Shown: positions 16,437 to 25,012 of the stretch, piece after piece | How positions within the stretch are numbered: the stretch's first letter is position 1 | How the letters are laid out: each line of letters opens with the position of its first letter | DNA from: JBKBKN01 sp046294625 | GTDB taxonomy: Bacteria; Bacteroidota; Bacteroidia; M30B66 | Direction of reading: 5' to 3' | Length of the DNA stretch: 39,372 nt | Assembly: GCA_046294625.1 (NCBI GenBank) | Contig: JBKBKN010000025.1 | Location: forward strand, 1-39,372 | Position numbers and translations under genes: made by a program | Notes under the pieces: generated by a model | The model's input: only the letters and a program-made list of their open reading frames with translations | The model's database searches: none | What the model was told of the DNA's origin: nothing

Positions 16437-17733
16437 TCAATATTCTTTTTAATCGTTCGTAATCCATCATCATAAACATAAGCATCATAAAAAAAGGCAA
16501 TGCCGGAACCCTGTACCTGACCAAAGTACCAAGTACAGGAGTGGTGAGTCCTGAAAGTGCATAAACGATAAAGACAAAACTCATTAAAAACAACCACACG
16601 GCTAATTTTTTTGGATCATATTTAAAAAGCCCGATGCAAAAAACAAGTATTATTATAATCAGCAAGTTCTCAAATGCAGCAAGCCATTTCAAAGAATTAT
16701 CAGCATCTAATATGCTTGGTCTAAAAGCTGCATTAATTAAAGCCTCAGGAAGATTTCTCAACAAACTCCAAATGTTGGGGTTCAAAGGTGCCGCGTAAAC
16801 CAAGCTTCCGGAATCCACATAAAATGCTAAGCGCTGAACACTCTGCTGTCGCTCCGATAATTGCTCCAAAATATTGTACTGAGGCTCTAATTGAGCAAGA
16901 AGCCAAAATGCAATAGCCGAAAGGGCATAAACTCCAGCAAAATGAAACCCTATTCGTCCGCCTTTAATCCTTGAAAAACTTATTAAAGCTATGACTCCGG
17001 GAATTAAAGCTGCAAGTATGTAGGGTTTTACAACAAGCATTAATAAAACCCCGGGCAATATAAATTTTATGGATTTCCAATTTAGTTTTCCGCTATAACA
17101 AGATGAGAGGCCATAAAGCAAAAAACCTAATCCAAGAAACAACACTGCTTCTTTGAGTACACCTGAAGTCCAACATAATACTGAAGGCATCAGAAACAAA
17201 GATAATGCAAGAAGCAAAGTCCTATCTGCAAACCAACGATACATTGCTTTGTAAATAAAAATCAAGCCAAGAAATGTAAGTAGTGAGAAAAACAAAGTAT
17301 GCACATGATAAACCCCAAATGAAAAGAGCCGAATGAAGGCATTTAGCCTAATCATTGTTCTGGTATCATTAAACAGACTTGAATCATAGGACTTGAACCA
17401 ATTACTCATTTGGTAATAGTATTGATCATAGTACGGTCTGTTTTGGTCAAGGCCGAAAACCATAGAGAAAAAGTCTGCCGGCTTATGCTCTAATGCCTGG
17501 TAGATATATTTACTGTCATCGAAAAACTTGAAAATATCGGACTGACTACGATCATCGTAATAGGCTGTGTAAATCCACGTAAGCAGAAAACCTGATATGA
17601 TTTTAACTGAGAATGCTATTACGGAAAATCTCGGGTGCAAACCTGCCAGATGAAAAAAACGACTGTAAAACATCCAGGCGAAAATGACCAAGGCATAAAA
17701 AGATGTAAGCGCTATATCGAACCAAGAAAGCAT
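16411..17733 (-). CDS. Polytopic membrane protein, possibly polysaccharide polymerase or GT-C-like
   Basis: About 440 residues with roughly ten hydrophobic segments, first FYALVIFAWMFY and last FFMMLMFMMM. After the second segment comes a long extracytoplasmic loop rich in Asp and Tyr (YYDDRSQSD, FFDDSKYIYQAL, RPYYDQYYYQM). A short WTSGVLKEA motif sits between later helices, and LGTLVRYRVPALPF precedes the last helix. An acidic first loop and an RYRxPxxP-type loop before the last helix recall GT-C glycosyltransferases and oligosaccharide polymerases, but I do not recognise the family. The frame extends to an ATG at 17760. The promoter box at 17739-17746 lies inside that extension, so I use the ATG at 17733. 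It overlaps the SDR gene by 26 bases. Confidence 0.75.
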   Translation of the reverse strand: MLSWFDIALTSFYALVIFAWMFYSRFFHLAGLHPRFSVIAFSVKIISGFLLTWIYTAYYDDRSQSDIFKFFDDSKYIYQALEHKPADFFSMVFGLDQNRPYYDQYYYQMSNWFKSYDSSLFNDTRTMIRLNAFIRLFSFGVYHVHTLFFSLLTFLGLIFIYKAMYRWFADRTLLLALSLFLMPSVLCWTSGVLKEAVLFLGLGFLLYGLSSCYSGKLNWKSIKFILPGVLLMLVVKPYILAALIPGVIALISFSRIKGGRIGFHFAGVYALSAIAFWLLAQLEPQYNILEQLSERQQSVQRLAFYVDSGSLVYAAPLNPNIWSLLRNLPEALINAAFRPSILDADNSLKWLAAFENLLIIIILVFCIGLFKYDPKKLAVWLFLMSFVFIVYALSGLTTPVLGTLVRYRVPALPFFMMLMFMMMDYERLKRILNETFGKIE

Positions 17734-17738
17734 CAGGC

Positions 17739-17746
17739 CAAAGGTA
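17739..17746 (-). promoter_or_regulatory. -7 box for the membrane-protein/SDR/GT4 operon
   Basis: The minus strand reads TACCTTTG, matching TAnnTTTG, five bases before the ATG at 17733. A TTG lies about 15 bases upstream, shorter than the usual spacing. It suggests a leaderless start. Confidence 0.5.
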
Positions 17747-17830
17747 AAAAAGCAAAGCATTCAACTTCCATTTCATTTGCAGTTGAAACAAACCGACCCT
17801 AAAATGTTAATGAATTCAGAAAACAGGAAA

Positions 17831-17860
17831 TTGTCTATGCAGATTTTAAGCTTAAATTTG
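17831..17860 (+). promoter_or_regulatory. Promoter of the secreted-protein operon
   Basis: TTG (17831-17833), 19 bases, then TAAATTTG (17853-17860). Both elements match the Bacteroidota consensus. The first gene starts 30 bases downstream. This is one of the two best promoters in the window. Confidence 0.8.
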
Positions 17861-17890
17861 TAAAATTATTCCTTTGTTCATACCAACTCA

Positions 17891-18511
17891 ATGAAACATA
17901 TGAAGGTACTTATTTTTACACTGCTGGCAATAATTGGTAAGATGAGCGATATTTCGGCTCAGGTCATTTTTGAATTTCAGCACAGCCAGGCTCCGGAGTT
18001 GCGAATTACGCCTTACTCTGATCAAGCAATATTGATTAATCAAAGTATTACACTCAACCAAAATCCTGCCGCCACAGGAGGCACAGCACCTTATACTTTT
18101 TCATGGTCGCCATCTGCAGGTTTGGATAATTCAACAATTCCCAATCCAGTAGCAAGTCCTTCTACTAGCACAACCTATACATTTCAAGTAACTGACAGTA
18201 AAGGCTGCACAGCATCACGACAGATTACGATAATTGTAGAAAGCCCGCTAAATACTGCCGATGCTAATGCGAATCAGGCTATGCTTTACCCAAATCCTAC
18301 CAAAGACCAATGTGTATTGCGCTGGCCTAATCAAGGCAAAGTTCAGATAGAAATCACAGACATCAATGGTCGAATGCTAGAAAAGCAAAATCAGCTTAAT
18401 AACCAGCAAGAAGATATTCGTGTTGATCTGTCCACATTTGAACCTGGAATTTATTTTATCAATGCATTTGACGAGCAACTGAAAATGCAATTCAAAATCA
18501 TTCTTCAATAA
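17891..18511 (+). CDS. Small T9SS-secreted protein with one SprB/PKD-like repeat
   Basis: 206 residues. The signal peptide covers about residues 1-23 (cleavage after ISA in DISAQ). A single repeat domain (about 45-117) reads ATGGTAPYTFSWSPSAGL then TTYTFQVTDSKGC, the pattern of SprB-type and PKD-like beta-sandwich repeats found in Bacteroidota adhesins. Residues ~130-206 are a T9SS sorting domain: MLYPNPTKDQCVL, IEITDINGRMLE, FEPGIYFIN. An in-frame ATG at 17900 is an alternative start. It is the first gene of a three-gene + strand unit, with the FISUMP gene 8 bases downstream. It is probably a surface-exposed adhesin or structural protein; the exact role is unknown. Confidence 0.85.
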   Translation: MKHMKVLIFTLLAIIGKMSDISAQVIFEFQHSQAPELRITPYSDQAILINQSITLNQNPAATGGTAPYTFSWSPSAGLDNSTIPNPVASPSTSTTYTFQVTDSKGCTASRQITIIVESPLNTADANANQAMLYPNPTKDQCVLRWPNQGKVQIEITDINGRMLEKQNQLNNQQEDIRVDLSTFEPGIYFINAFDEQLKMQFKIILQ

Positions 18512-18519
18512 TTAACCCT

Positions 18520-19968
18520 ATGAAAATGACTTTTCGAAAATTATATTTCCCCACACTAATTAGTACGATGCTCACTTTGTTTTCTGCTTCCTTGAGAGGT
18601 CAGAGCGTGATTTGCGAAGAAGAACCCATTATTCTCAAAAGTAATGCATTCAGAGGAATTATGCACTGGGAGATTTCCAGTGATGGAAACAACTGGATAG
18701 AAATTGGCACTACACAAGACACCATCTTGCAAACTGCAATCTTTCAATCAGGAAATTTCACTTTGCGTGGAAGAATCGAAGAAGGTGATTGCGAGCCTGT
18801 TATCACCAATTTGCGTCAATTGCAAATTAATCCCCTTCCGCCACTGGTTAACTTTATTCACCCGGATAGTGTTTATCTCAATCAAACTTTTGCCAACCTA
18901 GAGATAGAAGGAGAAAGCAATGGGATGTTTAGTATCCTCTCCGGGCAAAATGGAAACTTAGAATTTGGCTTTAATCCAAACATTGCAATTTTGGAAGGTC
19001 AAATTGGTGAGCGTTATCAAGTGGAATATCGTGTTACGAACAACTGCGGCTTCAGAGCCGATACAGTAGATGTTGCTTTTTGCTCCGATACTCTTAGAGC
19101 TATTGCAGGGCCTGACATGCTGCGTAAATCCGGTACAAGCGCAATATTATCTCCCACCCTGCAAACTCCATTTGATGTAGGTCACTGGTCCATACTTGAT
19201 GGAAGTGCTTCCAGCTTATCAGTTAATACAGCCGGACAAACTGTATTTCACGGACAGAGCCTTCAGGCTTACACCCTCTTGTGGACGGTTGCGAATGGTT
19301 GCGGAACGTTCTATGATACACTTCAAGTAAGTTTCTCATCTTGCCCGTCTGATTCCATTACCTTCCAATTAGGCAACCAAACGGTAACCTATGGCTTGGT
19401 AGCAGGTAATTTTAACAATGGTCAACACTGCTGGATGGATCGAAATCTTGGTGCACAGAGAGTGGCAGAAAGCTTCAATGACAGTGAATCTTATGGTTTT
19501 TATTATCAATGGGGAAGATTAACAGATGGACATCAAATTTCAAACAGCCCCAATACAGTCTTCTTATCGCCCGTTGATAATCCGGGTACTAATCGGTTCA
19601 TCAGAAGCAATGAGCAACCTTACGACTGGAGAAGCCCACAGAATAATTCACTTTGGCAAAGTCCACTGCTAGTAAATAATCCCTGCCCCGAAGGCTGGCG
19701 AGTGCCTACACGTCAGGAATGGATCAATGAGGGCGCAACTTGGTCGCCACAAAATCGTGTTGGCGCATTTAATTCCCCACTCAAAATACCAGCGAGTGGA
19801 TTCAGAAGTCAAGGTGCAAGTCTTCTTAGTGTGGGTTCGAGCGGAAATTATTGGTCATCGACCATTGCAGGTCAATCGTCATTTTACTTGACCTTTGGTC
19901 AGTTTTCTGTTGATATCTTTGGAGAATTGCGAGCAGTTGGACTATCCATTAGATGTATCAAAGATTAA
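18520..19968 (+). CDS. Secreted FISUMP-domain protein
   Basis: 482 residues. A signal peptide (about 1-27, ending SLRGQ) is followed by an Ig-like/adhesin-type region (about 30-275) with paired cysteines and phrases such as QIGERYQVEYRVTNNCG. The C-terminal ~200 residues are a FISUMP domain (Fibrobacter succinogenes major paralogous domain): CWMDRNLGAQRVA, SYGFYYQWGR, NPCPEGWRVPTRQEW, GNYWSS and a terminal GLSIRCIKD. FISUMP domains occur on surface proteins, often lipoproteins, of Bacteroidota and Fibrobacteres, and their function is not settled. No T9SS sorting domain or lipobox is visible, so surface export is not explained by this sequence alone. The next gene starts 16 bases inside it. 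Confidence 0.85.
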   Translation: MKMTFRKLYFPTLISTMLTLFSASLRGQSVICEEEPIILKSNAFRGIMHWEISSDGNNWIEIGTTQDTILQTAIFQSGNFTLRGRIEEGDCEPVITNLRQLQINPLPPLVNFIHPDSVYLNQTFANLEIEGESNGMFSILSGQNGNLEFGFNPNIAILEGQIGERYQVEYRVTNNCGFRADTVDVAFCSDTLRAIAGPDMLRKSGTSAILSPTLQTPFDVGHWSILDGSASSLSVNTAGQTVFHGQSLQAYTLLWTVANGCGTFYDTLQVSFSSCPSDSITFQLGNQTVTYGLVAGNFNNGQHCWMDRNLGAQRVAESFNDSESYGFYYQWGRLTDGHQISNSPNTVFLSPVDNPGTNRFIRSNEQPYDWRSPQNNSLWQSPLLVNNPCPEGWRVPTRQEWINEGATWSPQNRVGAFNSPLKIPASGFRSQGASLLSVGSSGNYWSSTIAGQSSFYLTFGQFSVDIFGELRAVGLSIRCIKD

Positions 19969-21365
19969 AGGCTTTGCGAAGAATTTTTTTTTCTCATTCG
20001 ATACATTATTGCCTGATATTCATAAGCTGCATTGCTTTTGCAAAAATTCAGGCACAAACGGAATTTTCACCCAAATTGAAAATTGAAATCTATGAAGAAA
20101 CTTGGGGGAAAGCATATCTTATTCAACAGTTTGGTGCCCATCAAAAGCTGATTGACTCCACTCACTTTTCCCACCATACTGCCACCTTTAATATTGCCGG
20201 ACTTGACACAGGTTTGTATGTGGTCAGATATCAGTTGAAGCAAGTTAATGAGCACGCCATGATCGCTCAGGAAGTGAGCATAATCATGCTGCAAGAAAAT
20301 ATTCACCTGCGGATAAGACATAAAGAAAACAAACCCCTTATTGAAGTTCCGCATTCGTTTGAAAACCAAAGGTGGCAACAATTTTTAAAAAACGAAGAAG
20401 ACATCAAAGCAAGACTGAAATATATTTTTGCGGCCAAAGAGATATTTGAAACAGATTCGGATGTGCTCAAATCATTAAAAGATAAACTTCGAAAAGAGCA
20501 ACGCTCTCAAGAAAAGCAATTGACTTTGTTAAAAGCCAATCGCCATAGGTCTATTACTGATGCCTTAATGTATTGTAGTTTAATGCCTATACCTCCATTT
20601 GAATTTGATTACGACGAAGTACTTAGTTGGCAGCCTATTCAGCTTTTTGAACGGTGTGAGTTTGATCAACAGATCCTGCTCCGGAGCAATGTATATGAAA
20701 ACATAGTCTTCAACCTCATCACCGCGCAATATGACCGCTATGTCAATCTCGAAGAGCGAGAAAAAGCGGTATTGAAAAGCATTATCAATGTGCTCGAAAA
20801 ATCGAAATCGTTACCAGCCATTCAAAAACGTCTTTTATCCTTTGTAAGAACCGGAGTAGAACGAATGCAGTTGGCAAGTGCCATGAAATATCTAGACGAA
20901 AATTTTCCTGAAGAAAAATGTGAAAGTGATAATTCGGAATGGAAAAGAGAAAATTTGCAAATAGGGATGACACTGCCTGCTGATGGAATAATCTTATTGA
21001 AAACAATCGATTCTGAATTGATAACCAACTCCCGAGCCATTTTAATCTTTTGGGCAGGCTGGTGCACATATTCTGATCTATTGGCACAAGAACTACGCAG
21101 TAAGCCTATTTCGAAAGAAGTGCCTATCCTGTTAATTGATTTGGCACTCGGAAAGTCGAATTGTGGAAAATCGAGAGCCAGATTTCCTGATTGGTTTCAA
21201 TACTATTGCGATGGACAAGGATGGGACAATGAGGCTGCAGGCATTTTAGGCATCAATGCATTGCCCAGCTTAATTCTTTTGGATGAAAAACAGAGCATCA
21301 TCGCACTGCCTGAAAACATTCCAGAAATGATACAAGTGCTAATTGATCCATTCAAAACACAATAA
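19953..21365 (+). CDS. Secreted thioredoxin-fold protein with WCTYS site
   Basis: 470 residues. The N-terminus carries a signal peptide (about 15-35, ending KIQAQ). Residues ~40-130 look like the DUF4369-type beta domain that precedes TlpA-like thioredoxins in Bacteroidota. A charged helical middle (about 140-320) follows. The C-terminal thioredoxin-like domain (about 335-465) has FWAGWCTYSDLLAQEL with C371 and S374, and the cis-proline loop NALPSL (P438). The resolving cysteine of the usual CxxC is replaced by serine, so normal dithiol reductase activity is unlikely. It overlaps the FISUMP gene by 16 bases, pointing to coupled expression and a role in folding or processing of the co-encoded secreted proteins (inference). 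Confidence 0.75.
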   Translation: MYQRLKALRRIFFSHSIHYCLIFISCIAFAKIQAQTEFSPKLKIEIYEETWGKAYLIQQFGAHQKLIDSTHFSHHTATFNIAGLDTGLYVVRYQLKQVNEHAMIAQEVSIIMLQENIHLRIRHKENKPLIEVPHSFENQRWQQFLKNEEDIKARLKYIFAAKEIFETDSDVLKSLKDKLRKEQRSQEKQLTLLKANRHRSITDALMYCSLMPIPPFEFDYDEVLSWQPIQLFERCEFDQQILLRSNVYENIVFNLITAQYDRYVNLEEREKAVLKSIINVLEKSKSLPAIQKRLLSFVRTGVERMQLASAMKYLDENFPEEKCESDNSEWKRENLQIGMTLPADGIILLKTIDSELITNSRAILIFWAGWCTYSDLLAQELRSKPISKEVPILLIDLALGKSNCGKSRARFPDWFQYYCDGQGWDNEAAGILGINALPSLILLDEKQSIIALPENIPEMIQVLIDPFKTQ

Positions 21366-21824
21366 TCGTATTGCACGAACTCCCTGCTCGAAATACATTT
21401 CTTTGATGATATTTCTTTATAGAATAAATCGGCAGACAAAAAACAGCGCCACCAAGTGGGCTTGAAGGAATGTTGCCCAGACCTTAAAACATTACGCTAA
21501 TGTGCTTGAAGTCCTTAATGGGTAACAATTAGTAAAAACCCCACTCGACCGATTCTATTTTTCAGAAAGTGAATTGCTAAATTTGTGCTGAGTAAAGCCT
21601 TGCCCAAATCGTATGAGCACACACCCACAATACAAAATTGCTATTGCTACTATTTTGAAGATGCAAAGCAATGGAAGTTAAGCGCACCAAAAAAATTTTA
21701 TATACACAAGCCCAACTATTCGTTCCCTAATTTTAGTCGGCTCAGTCTGCAAGATATGGAACGGGCTAGCTTTAAGCATAAGAAGCGTCGCCATAAACTA
21801 TTTACCGTTTAAAACCTGTTGAAA
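21366..21824 (+). other. 459-base region with no recognised gene
   Basis: Between the thioredoxin-fold gene and the convergent murF-alr gene. No tRNA, riboswitch or intrinsic terminator was recognised. TAAATTTG at 21578-21585 is a perfect TAnnTTTG box on the + strand, but no TTG lies at the -33 distance. Downstream is an open frame of up to 75 codons (21585-21812, from GTG or from TTG at 21600). It is rich in Tyr, Lys and His, matches nothing I know and ends 12 bases before murF-alr. It could be a small gene, a remnant or chance. Confidence 0.4.
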
Positions 21825-24326
21825 TTAATTTTGATAATAAATTCGGTTAACCCGGCATGAAATACCGGTGAGAACTTCATAAGGAATGGTTTGGCATATC
21901 CGTGCCATTTGTTTCAGCTCTTCGGCCGTTTCAAAAATAACTACCTCATCCCCTTCATTCACCCCTTCGATATCTGTAACATCTATCATACACATGTCCA
22001 TACACACACTTCCTATTATGGCAGCAGATCTCCCTTTCACTTTAAGAGAATATTTTCCTTCACCAAGATTGCGAGCTAGACCATCAGCATAGCCAATTGC
22101 CACAGTAGCTATCAGGCTATCACGTTCCAATAGACCTCTGCCATTGTATCCAACTCGCTCGCCTGATTTGAGCTTTTTGAGTTGAATAATTCTACTGCTC
22201 AGCCGGCTTACCAATTGTAAGTGTGGTTGTTCAGTATCGTCGCCTACACCATATAAGCCGATGCCAAGTCTTACCATATCAAACTGACCTTCGGGAAATC
22301 GCGAAATTCCGGATGTATTCAAAATGTGACGCATTGGTTTTTCTTCACTCTCTTTCGTAAACTCATCAGCCATTTTAGTAAACATAGTTATTTGTTGGCG
22401 TGTGACATTATCCTGAGCGCTATTTCCGCTAGAGGTCAAATGCGAAAAAATCGATCGTATGTTAAACATATCCTTATGCTTGATTAGAAAATTTTTGAGC
22501 ATGGCTATTTCGCCAAGTTCAAAACCCAGCCTGTGCATGCCAGTATCAAGTTTGATATGAATGGGAATTTGAAAAGCTTTTTTTTGGACTGATAGGAAAT
22601 CAAACATTTCATTCAATAAACGAAAACTAAAGACTTCAGGCTCCAAATGATACTTTATGATGTCTTCCATCTGTGAAGATTCGCAGCCCATAACCATTAT
22701 GGGTAGGCTGATACCTGCCTCGCGAAGAGCTATGCCTTCATCCACATAGGCCACGGCTAAATAATCCACACCATGATGCTCAAGCAAAGAAGCAATCTCA
22801 AAGCCACCACTACCATAGGCATAGGCTTTTACCATAGCCATAGTTTTCACATCCGCTTTTATGAGTTTTCGATACACATTCAGATTGTCGCGCATCACAC
22901 TCAGGTTAATTTCGAGTTTCGTGTCGTGCGTTTTCAGTTGCAGTCGGGCTGCAATTCGTTCAAATTCAAATTTTCGGGCTCCCTTAAGCAAAATCATTGA
23001 ATTGCTCAAATTCAACAAACTTAAATACTCAAGCAAATCATCGGTGGTTGGATGATGGCTGAAGTGACGAGCGCAATAATCTCTCAAATCCGCAATCTTC
23101 TCTCCAACCGTGTATAGTTGCTCAATTTGATACTGCTTGATTAATTCGGCTAGTTTCTTAAAATCTTGCACACTGCCAAAGCCGCTGTCCATGAAATCGG
23201 ATAAAATCAGAACCAATGTTTTATAGCCTTTTTGACGATAAGCAAAGTCCAAAGCTATTTTCAGCGAATCCATATCAGCACTATAGCTATCGTTGATCAG
23301 GAGACAGTTATTTTTTCCATGCTTAAGCTCAAGTCGCATGGCTACTGACTGCAATTGACTTAAACCATTTTGCAATTCTTCGATTTCTAGGCCTTCGTTT
23401 AGGGCAAAAAGTACCACATGCATAGCATTTTCCAATGAGGCTTCATCTTTGAACGGTATCTCTACTTCACACAATTGGTTGTTATAATGAAATTCTATTC
23501 GATAGCCTTTTTCAATAGTGTATTTCCGAACAATCTGAAGTACATTGTCGGACCGCGAACCCCAACTCAGCACACGCAGGTTTGGATGGCTAAACTTTAA
23601 CTTTAACCACTGCGATGCCACCAACTCCTGATTGCCAGAGCAAATCAATGTTTGACTTTCAGAGAAAAGTGAAAACTTTTGCTCGAGTTTAGTTTGTAGA
23701 TCGACAAAATTTTCAGAATGAGCTTCACCGATATTAGTGAAAATACCAATGTCTGGTTTAATGATGGCTTCCAACTTTTGCATTTCATCAGGTTTGGAAA
23801 TTCCAGCTTCAATAAATGCATACTCATCCTGTTCATCTATTTTAAGGATCGATAAAGGAACACCCAGTTGCGAGTTGAAACTTGCTGGGCTTGCCATCAC
23901 ACGAAATTTTTGCCCCATTACTGTTTTAAGCCATTCTTTTACGATGGTTTTTCCGTTGCTTCCGGTAATCCCCACCACCTTAGCTTTCATTTGCCTGCGA
24001 TGATGCGCTGCAATAAGCTGAATGGCTTTTAAAGTGTCGGGCACAATCAGGTAATTGGCATCTGCACTCAACAGATTTTTAATATTGCGAGATACTAAAA
24101 AATTTCTCACCCCTTTAGATTCTGCTTGTGAAATAAAATAATGACCGTCGTTTCGTTCACTGGTCAAAGCAACAAAAAGAACAGTTTCGCCTGCTCTTAT
24201 TTGCCTTGTGTCATACATCACGTCGTAAAAAAAATGATGGTCTGTAGCATCAAAAATTAATTCTCCCCCAACAATAGTTTGCCATGCTTTTAAGGAAAAT
24301 TTTACTTGACTGCTATCCATCATCAT
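21825..24326 (-). CDS. MurF-alanine racemase fusion protein
   Basis: 833-residue bifunctional cytosolic enzyme of peptidoglycan synthesis. Residues ~1-465 are MurF (UDP-MurNAc-tripeptide:D-Ala-D-Ala ligase): ATP loop GITGSNGKT (119-127), SFNSQLGVPLS (149-159) and NDSYSADMDS (345-354). Residues ~467-833 are alanine racemase: PLP lysine K500 in MVKAYAYGSG, KLDTGMHRLG (592-601), SRFPEGQFDMVRLGIGLYG and CMDM (775-778). The fusion couples D-Ala supply to the ligase that uses D-Ala-D-Ala and is common in Bacteroidota. The start could be any of three consecutive ATGs (24326, 24323, 24320). tdk lies upstream with a 3-base gap, so they are one transcript. The tyrosine acting as second racemase base is not securely located; Y727 in RVGYNG is a candidate. 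Confidence 0.95.
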   Translation of the reverse strand: MMMDSSQVKFSLKAWQTIVGGELIFDATDHHFFYDVMYDTRQIRAGETVLFVALTSERNDGHYFISQAESKGVRNFLVSRNIKNLLSADANYLIVPDTLKAIQLIAAHHRRQMKAKVVGITGSNGKTIVKEWLKTVMGQKFRVMASPASFNSQLGVPLSILKIDEQDEYAFIEAGISKPDEMQKLEAIIKPDIGIFTNIGEAHSENFVDLQTKLEQKFSLFSESQTLICSGNQELVASQWLKLKFSHPNLRVLSWGSRSDNVLQIVRKYTIEKGYRIEFHYNNQLCEVEIPFKDEASLENAMHVVLFALNEGLEIEELQNGLSQLQSVAMRLELKHGKNNCLLINDSYSADMDSLKIALDFAYRQKGYKTLVLILSDFMDSGFGSVQDFKKLAELIKQYQIEQLYTVGEKIADLRDYCARHFSHHPTTDDLLEYLSLLNLSNSMILLKGARKFEFERIAARLQLKTHDTKLEINLSVMRDNLNVYRKLIKADVKTMAMVKAYAYGSGGFEIASLLEHHGVDYLAVAYVDEGIALREAGISLPIMVMGCESSQMEDIIKYHLEPEVFSFRLLNEMFDFLSVQKKAFQIPIHIKLDTGMHRLGFELGEIAMLKNFLIKHKDMFNIRSIFSHLTSSGNSAQDNVTRQQITMFTKMADEFTKESEEKPMRHILNTSGISRFPEGQFDMVRLGIGLYGVGDDTEQPHLQLVSRLSSRIIQLKKLKSGERVGYNGRGLLERDSLIATVAIGYADGLARNLGEGKYSLKVKGRSAAIIGSVCMDMCMIDVTDIEGVNEGDEVVIFETAEELKQMARICQTIPYEVLTGISCRVNRIYYQN

Positions 24327-24329
24327 GTT

Positions 24330-24920
24330 TTAAGGTTGGACTTTTGCATTGACTTCATTGAAGCATGATCGACACAGTGGCCGATAGCTTTCTGTTTCAC
24401 CCAACAAAACCAATGACTCACTATCACTGTTATATCGATTGGAATAATTCGCCAAATTGCCACATATCACGCAAATGGCATGCACCTTAGTTACATACTC
24501 TGCAATAGCCATTAAGCCGGGAATCGGTCCAAATGGTTTTCCCTTGTAGTCCATATCCAAACCTGCGATAATCACCCTTATCCCACAGTTGGCCAATGTG
24601 TTGCACACATTAATTAATTCTATATCGAAAAACTGAGCCTCATCGATCCCAACTACATCTACATCATTGCTCAATAGCAGAATATTCTGCGAAGACTCTA
24701 CCGGTGTGGAACGAATAGCATTGGCATCATGACTCACAACATTGGTTTCGTGATAACGGTTATCAACAAGTGGTTTAAAAATTTCTACACGCTGTTTTGC
24801 GATTTGTGCACGTTTTAATCTCCTGATCAATTCTTCTGTCTTACCTGAAAACATTGAACCACACACCACTTCTATCCAGCCTCTGTTAGTTTTTCTGTTT
24901 ACAGGATTTTCAAGAAACAT
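24330..24920 (-). CDS. tdk: Thymidine kinase
   Basis: Type II (TK1-like) thymidine kinase of the pyrimidine salvage pathway: thymidine plus ATP gives dTMP. 196 residues, normal length. The P-loop GSMFSGKT lies at 21-28, the DEAQFFD motif with catalytic E94 at 93-99, and the structural zinc site is formed by C150/C153 (CVIC) and C183/C186 (CRSC). The substrate lasso around YSNRYNSD diverges somewhat from the enterobacterial form but the spacing is kept. It is the first gene of a two-gene operon with murF-alr. Confidence 0.95.
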   Translation of the reverse strand: MFLENPVNRKTNRGWIEVVCGSMFSGKTEELIRRLKRAQIAKQRVEIFKPLVDNRYHETNVVSHDANAIRSTPVESSQNILLLSNDVDVVGIDEAQFFDIELINVCNTLANCGIRVIIAGLDMDYKGKPFGPIPGLMAIAEYVTKVHAICVICGNLANYSNRYNSDSESLVLLGETESYRPLCRSCFNEVNAKVQP

Positions 24921-24967
24921 TGCACTTGTTATTTATCTATGTAATTTTACCCGATGATCTTTGGATG

Positions 24968-24975
24968 CAAAGCTA
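24968..24975 (-). promoter_or_regulatory. tdk-murF-alr promoter -7 box
   Basis: The minus strand reads TAGCTTTG (TAnnTTTG), 47 bases before the tdk ATG. Facing it on the + strand is GATCTTTG (24956-24963), one mismatch from consensus, possibly serving the divergent gene at 25013. Confidence 0.5.
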
Positions 24976-25012
24976 AAGAAATCCATATCATTCACCATTC
25001 AGAAATACTAAA

